Source: Methylobacter sp. | GTDB lineage: Bacteria > Pseudomonadota > Gammaproteobacteria > Methylococcales > Methylomonadaceae | NCBI RefSeq assembly: GCF_023227905.1 | Contig: NZ_JALOCF010000007.1 | Span: forward strand, 1-64,000 | Direction: 5' to 3' | Length of the DNA: 64,000 bases | In this document: piece after piece, positions 35,918 to 45,900 of the stretch | How positions within the stretch are numbered: position 1 is the first letter of the stretch | Layout of the letters: every line of letters begins with the position of its first letter | The notes under the pieces: generated by a model | Told to the model about the DNA's origin: nothing | The model's input: the letters and a program-made list of their open reading frames with translations, nothing else | The model's database searches: none | Made by a program: the position numbers and the translations under genes

Positions 35918-36148
35918 ATGAGTAACATTGAAGAACGAGTAAAAAAGATTGTTGCAGAACAATTGGGTGTTAAAGAAGATATCGCTACTGATGCTTCATT
36001 TGTAGATGATCTTGGTGCTGATTCTCTTGATACAGTTGAACTCGTCATGGCTCTTGAAGAAGAATTCGAATGCGAAATTCCAGACGATGAAGCTGAAAAA
36101 ATTACAACTGTTCAGCAAGCTATCGATTACGTAGTAAAAAACGCTTAA
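35918..36148 (+). CDS. acpP: Acyl carrier protein
   Basis: A 76-residue acidic carrier. The 4'-phosphopantetheine serine is Ser37 in LGADSLDTVEL. The ATG at 35918 has GAGGA eight bases upstream; an in-frame start at 35903 would add five residues and lacks this. A MITE-like element separates it from fabF. Confidence 0.98.
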   Translation: MSNIEERVKKIVAEQLGVKEDIATDASFVDDLGADSLDTVELVMALEEEFECEIPDDEAEKITTVQQAIDYVVKNA

Positions 36149-36172
36149 AAACTAATCTTAGTTTATGAACTT

Positions 36173-36344
36173 GTAGGTTGGGTTACGGGCTGCATGGACG
36201 CAGAAGGTACGGCTCCACGGATGGAGGAGGTAGAGCACAGGGAGCACCAAAAGCAGGCGCTCTAGGCGATGCAGGAGCAATTGTCGACGACTGCATGTAT
36301 GCAGAAAGCACAGAGTAATTGCCAAACGTAAGCGTAACCCACAC
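36173..36344. repeat. MITE-like element between acpP and fabF
   Basis: Terminal inverted repeats TGGGTTACG (36179-36187) and CGTAACCCA (36333-36341) bound about 170 bases without a gene. Inside are two direct copies of CTGCATGKAYGCAGAA (36190-36205, 36291-36306), the second a perfect palindrome. Inside too is a 29-base core (36244-36272) matching 60228-60256 at 25 of 29 positions. The GTAGGTTGGGTTACG edge resembles a REP-type family common in aquatic bacteria. Confidence 0.65.
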
Positions 36345-36433
36345 TTAGTGCTTCGGTGTCTTATGACGGCGCACTTTCGGCCTATATGACTAATTCTTTA
36401 TTCCCTCCTTTATTTTTCTTACGGTAAATCACA

Positions 36434-37678
36434 TTGAGCAAACGTCGAGTTGTAATAACTGGATTAGGCGCAATCACGCCTTTAGCTAACACGGTCTCAG
36501 AAACATGGGATGGTATTATTAATGGCAAAAGCGGCATAAGCCCAATTGATTCCTTCGATATTTCTCCTTTTGCCACCACTTTTGGCGGCGTTATAAGAAA
36601 TTTTGATATTAGCCAATATATTCCGGAAAAAGATGCCAAACGCATGGATGGATTTATCCATTACGGCATCGCAGCGGGGTGTCAGGCGATTGAAGATTCA
36701 GGTATTGAAGTAACCGAAGCTAATGCCGAGCGTATTGGTGTTGCTATCGGGTCTGGTATAGGCGGAATTACCGGTATTGAAGAATGCTATGCACTCTATG
36801 ATAAAAGCGGTCCACGCCGTATCTCGCCGTTTTTTGTTCCCGGTAACATTATCAACATGATTTCAGGCAACCTTTCGATCAAATATGGATTAAAAGGCCC
36901 GAATTACGCCATTGTTACGGCTTGTTCCACAGGTACGCATAACATCGGCGATGCTGCGCGTTTAATTAAATACGGCGATGCTGATGTAATGATTGCGGGC
37001 GGTGCGGAACGTTGCACAACCTCACCGACAGCAATGGGCGGTTTTGCTTCGGCAAAAGCCTTGTCCCGCCGCAACGATGATCCGCAAGCCGCCAGCCGCC
37101 CTTGGGACAAAGACCGTGACGGCTTTGTGCTCAGCGATGGCGCAGGTGTTGTGGTTCTTGAAGAACTGGAACATGCCAAAGCGCGAGGCGCAAAAATTTA
37201 CGCTGAATTGGTAGGCTTTGGTATGAGCGGTGACGCTTATCACATGACTACACCTTCACCCGGTGGCGAAGGCGCTGCACGTTGCATGAAAAATGCCTTG
37301 CGTGATGCCGGACTGAATGCCGATGCTGTCGATTACATCAATGCGCATGGCACGTCAACACCGGCCGGCGATGTGGGCGAAACTCAAGCGATGAAAGCCG
37401 CATTGGGCGACCATGCCTATAAAGTTGCCGTCAGTTCGACAAAGTCGATGATCGGTCATTTATTAGGTGCAGCCGGTGGCATTGAAGCCGTACTGACCGC
37501 ATTAAGCATCAAAAATCAAATTGCTCCGCCGACCATCAATCTGGAAAATCAAGACCCGGAATGTGATCTGGACTTTGTTCCGAATACTGCGAGAAACATG
37601 AAAATTGATGTAGCAATGTCCAATTCCTTTGGCTTTGGCGGTACTAATGGTTCGTTAATTTTTAAACGGTATGAGTAA
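36434..37678 (+). CDS. fabF: Beta-ketoacyl-ACP synthase II
   Basis: Elongating condensing enzyme of 414 residues. The catalytic Cys lies in TACSTGTH and the two His in NAHGTSTP and GHLLGAAGG. The start is TTG (SKRRVVITGLG follows), with no strong Shine-Dalgarno, so translation may be modest compared with acpP. It follows the MITE-like element, which may have altered acpP-fabF co-expression. Confidence 0.96.
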   Translation: MSKRRVVITGLGAITPLANTVSETWDGIINGKSGISPIDSFDISPFATTFGGVIRNFDISQYIPEKDAKRMDGFIHYGIAAGCQAIEDSGIEVTEANAERIGVAIGSGIGGITGIEECYALYDKSGPRRISPFFVPGNIINMISGNLSIKYGLKGPNYAIVTACSTGTHNIGDAARLIKYGDADVMIAGGAERCTTSPTAMGGFASAKALSRRNDDPQAASRPWDKDRDGFVLSDGAGVVVLEELEHAKARGAKIYAELVGFGMSGDAYHMTTPSPGGEGAARCMKNALRDAGLNADAVDYINAHGTSTPAGDVGETQAMKAALGDHAYKVAVSSTKSMIGHLLGAAGGIEAVLTALSIKNQIAPPTINLENQDPECDLDFVPNTARNMKIDVAMSNSFGFGGTNGSLIFKRYE

Positions 37679-37726
37679 TTAGTTTTCAGTAATTCTCGCA
37701 AAAACTGAAAGCTATGAATCAAAAAA

Positions 37727-38587
37727 ATGATTCTCATCAATGGTGAAAGCAAGGAGCATATCGAAATATCTGATCGCGGTTTTCAATACGGCGACGGACT
37801 CTTTGAAACCATTGAAATTAGAGACGGGCAAGCTGTTTTTCTCGAACGCCATTTGCAACGGCTGAATGCCGGTTGTCAGCGACTTTACATCCCTTTTCCA
37901 GATATAGAGGTATTGCGCTTTGAAGCTGGAGAGCTTTGTCGTCTGTCGGTTGGCGGCACGCACCCTTTACGGGCAGTGCTTAAAATTATAATCACGCGTG
38001 GCTCGGGCGGGCGAGGTTATCGCCAACCCGATGTCATTCATCCAACTCGCATATTAAGTCTTCATTCCTATCCTGACTATCCGGAAGTATATCGGCAGCA
38101 GGGTATAGTCGTTCGTATTTGCGCAACTCGTTTAGGCTTGAACCCTGCCTTAGCAGGTATCAAGCATCTGAATCGGCTTGAACAGGTTCTGGCTAGAGCT
38201 GAATGGAAGGACTCTTCCATTCAGGAAGGGCTTATGCTCGACGTCAACGGCCACGTTATTGAAGGAACAATGACTAATCTGTTCTACGTTAAAAATAACA
38301 GTCTTCATACGGCAATACTGGCTCAGTCAGGTGTTGCCGGCATTATGCGCGGCATTATAATGAAGATATCAGTTGATCGTGGTTTTTCGGTAGTTGAACA
38401 TGAATTTACGAAAGATGAGTTATTATCGGCTGATGAAGTATTCGTTTGTAATTCAATTATTGGCATCTGGCCCGTCAATCAAATCGAAACTACGCGTTTT
38501 TCGGTTGGCCCGGCAACCAGAAATATTCAAATCCAGCTGGACAAGTTGATCAGTGACGATTCCATGGAGGTGGAATGCTGGAAGTAA
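37727..38587 (+). CDS. pabC: Aminodeoxychorismate lyase
   Basis: A PLP fold-type IV enzyme that releases pyruvate from 4-amino-4-deoxychorismate to give p-aminobenzoate for folate (and, in methylotrophs, tetrahydromethanopterin). It is 286 residues; GDGLFETIEI and the PLP lysine in AGIKHLNRLEQVLAR are seen. It sits between fabF and mltG, as in E. coli. pabB is 20 kb away. Confidence 0.93.
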   Translation: MILINGESKEHIEISDRGFQYGDGLFETIEIRDGQAVFLERHLQRLNAGCQRLYIPFPDIEVLRFEAGELCRLSVGGTHPLRAVLKIIITRGSGGRGYRQPDVIHPTRILSLHSYPDYPEVYRQQGIVVRICATRLGLNPALAGIKHLNRLEQVLARAEWKDSSIQEGLMLDVNGHVIEGTMTNLFYVKNNSLHTAILAQSGVAGIMRGIIMKISVDRGFSVVEHEFTKDELLSADEVFVCNSIIGIWPVNQIETTRFSVGPATRNIQIQLDKLISDDSMEVECWK

Positions 38588-38622
38588 AGCAATGCAGGGA
38601 GCGGCTATTGAGGCTCTTACTA

Positions 38623-39621
38623 ATGAACAATAAAATCATTGGCTTTACCTTGTTGGTGTTAAGTTTTGCAAGCGGTTGGTTGTGGATGGATTATCAAAAA
38701 GCGTTACATCATCCGGCGCTGACCGATAAAACTGTTTATATAGAAATTGAAAAAGGCGATTCGCTTGATCTTATTAGCGATAAGCTTGCAGCTCAACAGC
38801 TTGATATTACACCCTTCTGGTTTAAGGTTATCGCCTTTCAAGACAATGCTTTTAAAAAAATTAAAACAGGGGAGTACGAGTTAACTTCCGGCATAACTAT
38901 ACCCCAAATATTGGCGTTATTCGTTCAGGGAAAAACCAAGCAGCATACTATTACTTTTCCGGAAGGCTGGAGCTTTAAAGAAATATTGCATGAGATTGAG
39001 AAAAACCCCAATCTAGAGCACACGTTAAATGGTGTCGATTTTGCCAGTTTAATGATCAAGTTCAAGTCCGACATGCAGTCGCCCGAAGGTTTGTTTTTTC
39101 CTGATACCTATTTCTTTGAGAAGCATACGTCCGATGTGTCTTTATTAAAAAGAGCCTACGAAAAAATGCAGCAGGTATTGCAGCAGGAGTGGCTTAATAA
39201 AGCCGAAGGACTGCCGTTTAAGACGCCTTATGAAGCTCTGATTCTTGCTTCCATTGTAGAAAAAGAAACCGGAGCTGCCGCCGAAAGACCCATCATCGCC
39301 GGCGTATTTATCCGAAGGCTGGAACAAAATATGCTGTTGCAAACCGATCCTACCGTCATTTACGGTATGGGTGAAAGTTATCACGGCGATATCAGAACCC
39401 AAGATTTAACCGCGGACACACCCTATAACACTTATATTATCAGTGGCTTGCCGCCAACACCGATCGCCATGCCGGGACGCGATGCACTTTATGCCGTCTT
39501 GCATCCCGATAAGGGAGACAGTCTTTATTTTGTAGCCCGTGGTGATGGAACGCATGAATTTTCGGTGAACTTAAAGGACCATATGACGGCCGTTGATAAA
39601 TTTCAAAGGAACAAGAAATGA
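38623..39621 (+). CDS. mltG: Endolytic murein transglycosylase MltG
   Basis: An inner-membrane enzyme that cuts nascent glycan strands. The 332 residues comprise an N-terminal membrane helix (about 4-22), a LysM-like part (KGDSLDLISDKLAA) and the YceG domain with the catalytic Glu in SIVEKETGAAAERP. I chose the ATG at 38623 (GAGG nine bases before). The ATG at 38575 overlaps pabC and adds 16 residues. It overlaps tmk by ATGA. Confidence 0.93.
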   Translation: MNNKIIGFTLLVLSFASGWLWMDYQKALHHPALTDKTVYIEIEKGDSLDLISDKLAAQQLDITPFWFKVIAFQDNAFKKIKTGEYELTSGITIPQILALFVQGKTKQHTITFPEGWSFKEILHEIEKNPNLEHTLNGVDFASLMIKFKSDMQSPEGLFFPDTYFFEKHTSDVSLLKRAYEKMQQVLQQEWLNKAEGLPFKTPYEALILASIVEKETGAAAERPIIAGVFIRRLEQNMLLQTDPTVIYGMGESYHGDIRTQDLTADTPYNTYIISGLPPTPIAMPGRDALYAVLHPDKGDSLYFVARGDGTHEFSVNLKDHMTAVDKFQRNKK

Positions 39622-40289
39622 TTAGAGGGAAATTTATTACACTGGAAGGCGTTGAAGGTGTCGGCAAGACTACCAATCTGGCGTTTATAAAAGACTACTT
39701 AGAGCAGCACAATATTTCTGTCGTTGTTACGCGCGAACCGGGCGGTACCCAACTTGCCGAAAAAATACGTCAATTATTGCTGGACAAGAAAAGCGAGGCC
39801 ATTTCGGAACAGGCCGAGTTATTGATGATGTTTGCGGCAAGAGCCCAGCATATCAAACACGTCATTGAGCCGGCTTTGGCACAAGGGAAATGGGTGCTTT
39901 GCGATCGATTTACCGACGCCACATATGCTTACCAGGGCGGCGGCCGAGGCATGAAAATCAGCACTATCAAACTGCTGGAAGATCTGGTGCAAGGCACATT
40001 AAGGCCTGATTTAACTTTTCTGTTGGATGCACCGGTGGAGATAGGCATTGCGCGGGTCAGAGAACGCGGAGCGCTTGACCGTTTTGAATTGGAAAAAATC
40101 AGCTTTTTTGAAAACGTTCGGCGAGCTTACTTATTGCAGGCCGAATTAAACCCCGAGCGCATCAAACTAATCAAAGCCAATCAACCGCTAATCGATGTGC
40201 AAAGAGCCATTGCAGATGTCATGCGTACATCACTCGGTTTGTGTGCCTTGAATTGCCCAGCGTCTTCCCGACATGTCATCGTAAAATGA
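39618..40289 (+). CDS. tmk: Thymidylate kinase
   Basis: dTMP to dTDP kinase, 223 residues. The P-loop is EGVEGVGKTT, the DR motif is CDRFTDATYAYQGGGR, and TREPGGT follows the P-loop. The C-terminal dozen residues after the core are a slightly long tail. Overlaps holB by ATGA. Confidence 0.96.
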   Translation: MIRGKFITLEGVEGVGKTTNLAFIKDYLEQHNISVVVTREPGGTQLAEKIRQLLLDKKSEAISEQAELLMMFAARAQHIKHVIEPALAQGKWVLCDRFTDATYAYQGGGRGMKISTIKLLEDLVQGTLRPDLTFLLDAPVEIGIARVRERGALDRFELEKISFFENVRRAYLLQAELNPERIKLIKANQPLIDVQRAIADVMRTSLGLCALNCPASSRHVIVK

Positions 40290-41293
40290 CCGTGCCCAGC
40301 CAATTATTGCCTTGGCAACAACATTTATGGGGGCATCTTTGCAGTTATATCGAGCAAAAGCGCATTCCCCAGGCATTGCTCATCACTGGCAACAAAGGCT
40401 TGGGCAAGCAGCAGTTAGCCGGTCAGTTCGCCGTTGCGTTGCTTTGCGCAGCACCGCAGGGCAATGGTATGGCTTGCGGTTTGTGCAGCAGCTGTTTATT
40501 GGTTAATGCCGAAACTCATCCGGACTTTATTCAAGTACAGCCCGAGGAACCCGGCAAAGGCATCACTATCGGACAGATACGCAGCCTGGTTACCCGATTA
40601 ACCTTAAAACCGCAGTTCGAGACTCATCGCATTGTTATCATTAATCCGGCAGACAAGATGAATAATGCCGCAGCCAATGCGTTCTTGAAATGTCTTGAAG
40701 AGCCGACCGAACGCACCGTCATCATATTAATTACCGAAAAACCGTCCAAATTACCGGCGACTATCATCAGCCGTTGCCAGAAGCTGGCTATCGTCTCACC
40801 GGATAAACAAACCGTGGCTGACTGGCTGACCATGACTGTGCAGTCAGATGCGGCAACGGACAAGAAAATGTACTGCAATATCTCTTTGGCGCAGGGAGCG
40901 CCTTTGCTGGCATTGGATTACGCTAATGATGGGACATTAACATTGCGTAACGAATGTTTCAAAACATGGATGGCAATAGCAAAGCGGCATGAATCTCCGG
41001 TCATTGTGGCTGAAGACTGGCACAAGCTACCGGCATTGCCGTTAATATTCTGGATGACTTCCTGGGTTATCGATTTGATTAAATGTTTTTATCATTCCGA
41101 TGTCGAAAATTTATATAACCCCGACTTGCATGAGCAGTTGCAAGAACTGTCCCGGCAGCTAGAATTAAAAGGACTTTATAAGTTGTATGATCTATTATTG
41201 ATAGGTCGGCAACGACTGGATACGCAAATAAACAAGCAATTATTGTTTGAAGAAATTCTAATACAATGGCACGAACTTAACCGGAGTCAATGA
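40286..41293 (+). CDS. holB: DNA polymerase III subunit delta'
   Basis: A clamp-loader subunit of 335 residues. It has a degenerate P-loop GNKGLGKQQ and zinc-binding cysteines in ACGLCSSC, followed by NAAANAFLKCLEEP, the usual delta' sequence. I chose the ATG at 40286, which overlaps the tmk stop. It is followed by the pilZ-domain gene with another ATGA overlap, so the whole block is coupled. Confidence 0.94.
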   Translation: MTVPSQLLPWQQHLWGHLCSYIEQKRIPQALLITGNKGLGKQQLAGQFAVALLCAAPQGNGMACGLCSSCLLVNAETHPDFIQVQPEEPGKGITIGQIRSLVTRLTLKPQFETHRIVIINPADKMNNAAANAFLKCLEEPTERTVIILITEKPSKLPATIISRCQKLAIVSPDKQTVADWLTMTVQSDAATDKKMYCNISLAQGAPLLALDYANDGTLTLRNECFKTWMAIAKRHESPVIVAEDWHKLPALPLIFWMTSWVIDLIKCFYHSDVENLYNPDLHEQLQELSRQLELKGLYKLYDLLLIGRQRLDTQINKQLLFEEILIQWHELNRSQ

Positions 41294-41646
41294 CCATGGC
41301 AGATGCAGGAGCCGGACAAAGCATATTGTCCCTTTCAATTAAAGATAAAAACGCTTTATACGCAGCTTATATGCCTTTTGTTATCAATGGCGGATTGTTT
41401 ATTCCCACCAATCGTGAATATGAAATGGGGCAGGAAGTGTTTATGCTGCTCAATTTAATGGATGAAACCGAACGTTTGCCGATAGCCGGAAAGATCATCT
41501 GGATCACTCCGCCCGGCTCGGAAGGCATAAGGGTCAGTGGTGTCGGCGTACAGTTTAGCAACCAGGATGGCGGCGTATCGCGCAATAAAATAGAAAACTA
41601 TCTAGCCGGTTCCTTAGAGAATGACCGTTCAACGCATACTATGTAA
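41290..41646 (+). CDS. PilZ-domain protein
   Basis: A 118-residue protein with a short PilZ domain (about 10-110; YMPFVINGGLFIPTN, GKIIWITPPG, GVGVQF). The canonical c-di-GMP motif RxxxR...DxSxxG is not visible, as in type IV pilus PilZ proteins that do not bind the nucleotide. Its place after holB is conserved in gammaproteobacteria, where the homologue serves twitching motility. Confidence 0.9.
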   Translation: MTMADAGAGQSILSLSIKDKNALYAAYMPFVINGGLFIPTNREYEMGQEVFMLLNLMDETERLPIAGKIIWITPPGSEGIRVSGVGVQFSNQDGGVSRNKIENYLAGSLENDRSTHTM

Positions 41647-41654
41647 ACAAGATA

Positions 41655-41745
41655 AAAGGCTAAAGGCAAAGGGCAAAGGGCTAAGGGCCGACGTTGACGC
41701 CCGGTTCTTTCGCCCTTAGCCTTGTGCCTTTCGCCTGCTTTTATA
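41655..41745. repeat. Second heptanucleotide array with complementary arm
   Basis: Five 7-base units (AAAGGCT, AAAGGCA, AAGGGCA, AAGGGCT, AAGGGCC) at 41655-41689. They are followed by a CGCCCTTAGCCTTGTGCCTT arm that can pair back and a TTTTAT end. It is built like the array at 16286-16370 and lies directly after pilZ, so it probably ends the holB-pilZ transcript. Confidence 0.75.
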
Positions 41746-41754
41746 AAAACTTTC

Positions 41755-42528
41755 ATGTTAATAGATTCCCATTGTCACCTGGATCGTATTGATCTGGCAC
41801 CCTACCAAAACGATTTTGCCTGTTTCATGCGTGAAGCGGCAAATAGCCAAATTGAACGTATGTTATGTATTGCGATAGATTTGGAATCTTATCCGGCAAT
41901 GCTGGAGTTGGTCTCTCCTTATCCGGAAATATCCGTGACCGTGGGCGTGCATCCTAATGTTCAGGATGGTCAGGACCCAGGTATCGAAGAGCTTATTATT
42001 CTTGGTCAAGCCGACAAAGTTATCGGCATAGGTGAAACCGGGCTGGATTATTTCCGTAGCGAGGGCGATCTAGCCTGGCAACACCAGCGTTTCAGGAATC
42101 ATATTAACGCCGCAAAAGTGTTGAAAAAACCGTTGATTATCCATACTCGTGAAGCCAAGCATGACACACTGCGTATTCTGGAAGAAGAAGGTGCTGATGA
42201 AGTAGGGGGAATTATCCATTGCTTTACCGAAGACTGGGAGTTTGCCCAAAAAGCCCTGGATTTGAATTTTTATATTTCTTTCTCCGGCATAGTGACATTT
42301 AACAGCGCTAAGGAAATTCAGGAAGTCGCTAAAAAAGTACCGGTCGACCGTTTTCTTATCGAGACCGATTCGCCTTATCTGGCCCCGGTGCCTTTCCGCG
42401 GCAAGCCTAATTATCCTACTTACGTGCGCTATGTTGCAGAAAAGCTGGCGGAGTTGCGTGGAACGACAATGAACAAAGTCGCAGAGTCATCGACTGAAAA
42501 TTTCTGTCGATTATTCAAGATTTCTTAG
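41755..42528 (+). CDS. TatD family metal-dependent DNase/hydrolase
   Basis: A 257-residue TIM-barrel hydrolase (YcfH/TatD group): DSHCHLDR, GVHPN, GETGLDYF, IHTREA, HCFTED and ETDSPYLAP give the full metal site. YcfH follows holB-pilZ in many genomes. I chose the ATG at 41755, because a longer frame begins inside the repeat array. Confidence 0.92.
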   Translation: MLIDSHCHLDRIDLAPYQNDFACFMREAANSQIERMLCIAIDLESYPAMLELVSPYPEISVTVGVHPNVQDGQDPGIEELIILGQADKVIGIGETGLDYFRSEGDLAWQHQRFRNHINAAKVLKKPLIIHTREAKHDTLRILEEEGADEVGGIIHCFTEDWEFAQKALDLNFYISFSGIVTFNSAKEIQEVAKKVPVDRFLIETDSPYLAPVPFRGKPNYPTYVRYVAEKLAELRGTTMNKVAESSTENFCRLFKIS

Positions 42529-42904
42529 TGTTAGACGATTGCTTGCTCTGAGGGGCAACGTTATAGGCCAAGCTTTACTTGTAATCCTGTATTGAAGCAA
42601 TAGGTATTTGTCATTTTGATTTGGCGTCAATGATTTGCTTGTGCATGTATAGATTTACGCTAATTTGAATGTGGCAATAGTGTGAGGCGAGAAAACCGTG
42701 TATCCATCAAGCAGGGCAGTGCTCCGCCTCTCAATTAAAAGTTACCTGGGCAGACAATTAAAGGTAATGGTTTGAAGAAAATCAACTTGCAAGGCATAAA
42801 CTTTTACACGCCATCCATGGCATGATGAAAGCTAAAAAAGTAAAGTTTCCTGTTGAAGAAAACTCATAAAATTGATGAATTGGGCTTGCGTTTTAAAAGA
42901 GTCT
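42529..42904. other. Intergenic, no gene seen
   Basis: Between convergent tatD and the PPi-PEPCK-like gene. Only very short frames occur (for example 15 codons from 42822). No clear terminator, repeat or RNA gene was recognised. Confidence 0.5.
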
Positions 42905-45900
42905 TTACGATTGATGCACCCAATCCGCACCTAAAGTTCCTTGCAGATCTTGCAGATAAGTCAGGCTGTTGATCTCATCCAGCATGCGCTCAGTTGCTTC
43001 GAGTTTTAAGTTTAACTCATTGCGGCTGGCCGAATCGTCATGTTCCGTTTTACTCAATTGCTGCTGGATATAAGTTTTGTGTTGTTGCCAAAGCGCAATG
43101 TCGCGTTGCTGTTTGATTTCAAGGCGCTGTTGATACCAGTCGCTTTGCAGTAAGTAGTCGCGGGTGAACATCGCGCGAATAGCCGGGTCGCTGACGGTTT
43201 TACCTTCATGCTGGCCTTCGGCCATGATATGCAGCAGCGCTTTCAGCGGCGGACAGGCATCATTGATGGAACCGTCCTGGAAGTACAGTTGCGCGACCCG
43301 TTGCTGCGCTTCATAGACATTGTCGATGCCGTCTACATAGCTGGCCAGATCCTGTGTTTCCGGCTTCAACATGGCTTCGTCAAATACCGCCGTCGGGTAA
43401 TCGAACACTTTGCCGAAATTGGTATGTACGAAGCGTTCGGTAATACGATAGCCCAACCGACTTTGAAAGACGGTGCGTCCCTCGTATTCAAAATCTTCCA
43501 GTTTCTCCAGCTGTCCTTTTTCAATCAGGTACTGCGGGTCGCGCTGGGTGACCGGCAGGCGTGACCAGATTTCAGGAATCAGCAAACTAATATCATGATC
43601 GATCCGGCGCTTGGAACCTATGTAACCCGCAGCTGTGGAATAGCCATCGTAGCCGCACAGGATAAAGGAAACCAGGGCGGTGTTCAGGTCGGCGGTAGCC
43701 GATACGGCATTGAACGGACCTTTGGTTAATGCGCCCTCAGAACCTGCGCCGGTGGTGGACGGCGATTTTCCGGTCAGGCTGCAAATAAAATCCATAAACA
43801 GCTCAGGCAATTCCTGGTAATGGATAGGATTATAAATAGCCAGCGGGCGGATGCCTGACTCAAGGTCGGCTGGGTTGTTGCGCCGTCCGGTCAATACTTC
43901 GTTAACCGGGAAATAAACGGTCTGGTCGGCATCAAGTCCTCGAGCCAGGCGGGTGGAAAGCTCCGCAATATAACGCATTTTGGGGTTAGCGATGTCGGGA
44001 CGAAGCTGTAAGTAACGGACGTTCTGGCTGGGTTTGCCGTCCACCAGTCGAGGGTGCGCAGACGATACGAAATATTCGCCTTCCTTGCCGTTGACTGCCT
44101 GATGAATGACGTCTTGCATCGGCTCGCTGAACTCGTCGAAGTGGATCACGTCTTCGATGAACTCGCGCGCGTCTTTTGCGGTCAGCGGCTGAAAATTGGA
44201 AATAAAATTGTCGGTGCGTGAAAAGTCCAGTTCGGTTTGTAAATCGGTGCCCCGGTGTACCGCATCGTCGGGGCGCTGAAAAAAGCTTTGCTCGCAATTT
44301 TCGACCAATTTGACGCTGGGGTTTTTATAATCGGGATTAAGTCCGGTCAGGTAGCGCACCGGCACGACCGTAGATGCGGAAATGTCGTCTTCCAGTTGGA
44401 CCTTGGCCGAGGCGATAAAATCCTGGCGCAGTTTGAACACCCGCCATGCGCCTTTTTCGTCGAAGCCTACGCGCAGGTAACTGGCGATCAGTTTGCGGCC
44501 CTGGAATTTCAGTTCGTTGCCGGGATGACTGTTGACCATGTCGACGGAGAAATATTTCTTCCAGTCATGCCCCCATTCTTCCTTGTAAAAACGTTTGATC
44601 ATCAGTGCTACCGCCAGGATATGCTGGGGTATGGTCGCCAGCCACTGGTTATGGGCGTCCGAAAATTCGGTTTCGGACGGCGTCAGCAGTTTGATGACCG
44701 AACCCAGCGTGCGTTCGTTGCTGAGCAGAGGGCGACGGTCGAGGCCATGCAAAGCCGGATCGCGGAACCGGGTTGAATAATCGTGTTCGAATATGGCGGT
44801 GACTATATCCATGTCCTTATCGAAATGATCGACAAAAACAGGGCCGAAAATGATGGCTCCGGCAATCGATTTGGAAATCTCCGATTTGCCACCGCCGGAT
44901 ACGGTGCTCGGCTTGTGGCAGAAAGTGCCTTCCTGATGGGTGCCGATCAAGCGCCAGCTAGGGGCGGTCGGGTGGCGTTCCATGTGGATTTTAAAGCCGT
45001 TGGGATAGACGTAGGTGTTGCCGAACAGTAATTTGAGCGAGTGCGTCTGCCGGTTATGCGTCCAGCTGACTTGCTGCTGCGGAATGTTGAACTTCGCCGT
45101 ATTGGGAATATAAATAATGTCGGGATAGTTCCTGTCGACCGCATAGCCTTCGTCTTTGGTCTCTATGACCGGCGACAGCTGGCGGCAGACTCTGTCGAAA
45201 GAGTAATGCTCGCCGATGTATGAAGTATGCGGCAAAAAGATTTCGCCGAGGATAACTCGCGGGAAGGCCAGCGCGCCGCCGGAGTGCTCTTCTTCAGCGC
45301 CGCCGTACAGGTTGGCTGAGTAGCTGATATGGGACTTGATTTCCTTCTTGCTATAGCCGAAATAGTTGTCGGCGATAATGGTGACAATCACCCCCTGCAT
45401 GTCGCGGCACACCAGCTTAAAAGGCTGGCCGTTATTGTACAGCTCATCCGCATTTTGCCAGCACATGCCGTCTTTGCGCTGGCGCTCGGTGGCGTCGCCG
45501 TAATGCGGCAGGCCGAGGTCTTTTTTCCGGCAATGAACCAGGTGAGAGGCAAGAATGATACAGCCGGTATGGCCGGTCCAGTGGTCGATATCCAGCGCGG
45601 CATCGTTTTCGGGCAGGAACGGATCGCCTGCATTGCCGAAAATGGATTCGACAAAATCCAGGTTGGCGACCAGTCCGCCGGGAGCGAAAAACCGGACTTC
45701 CATGGTCTTGACCGGCATCGATGCGGAAATTTCCGGGCATACGATTGGTCTAAGTAACGATGACACCCAGAGTTTGGCTGTGTTTGCCTGGGCGCTGGTA
45801 AAGGGCAGGGATAAAAGGTCGTCGGGAGGCGTTAAGGCTGCATGGAGCAGAGCCGCGTAAGCCTGCACCGGCACTTCGCTTTTATCGGCCGGAACCGGAA

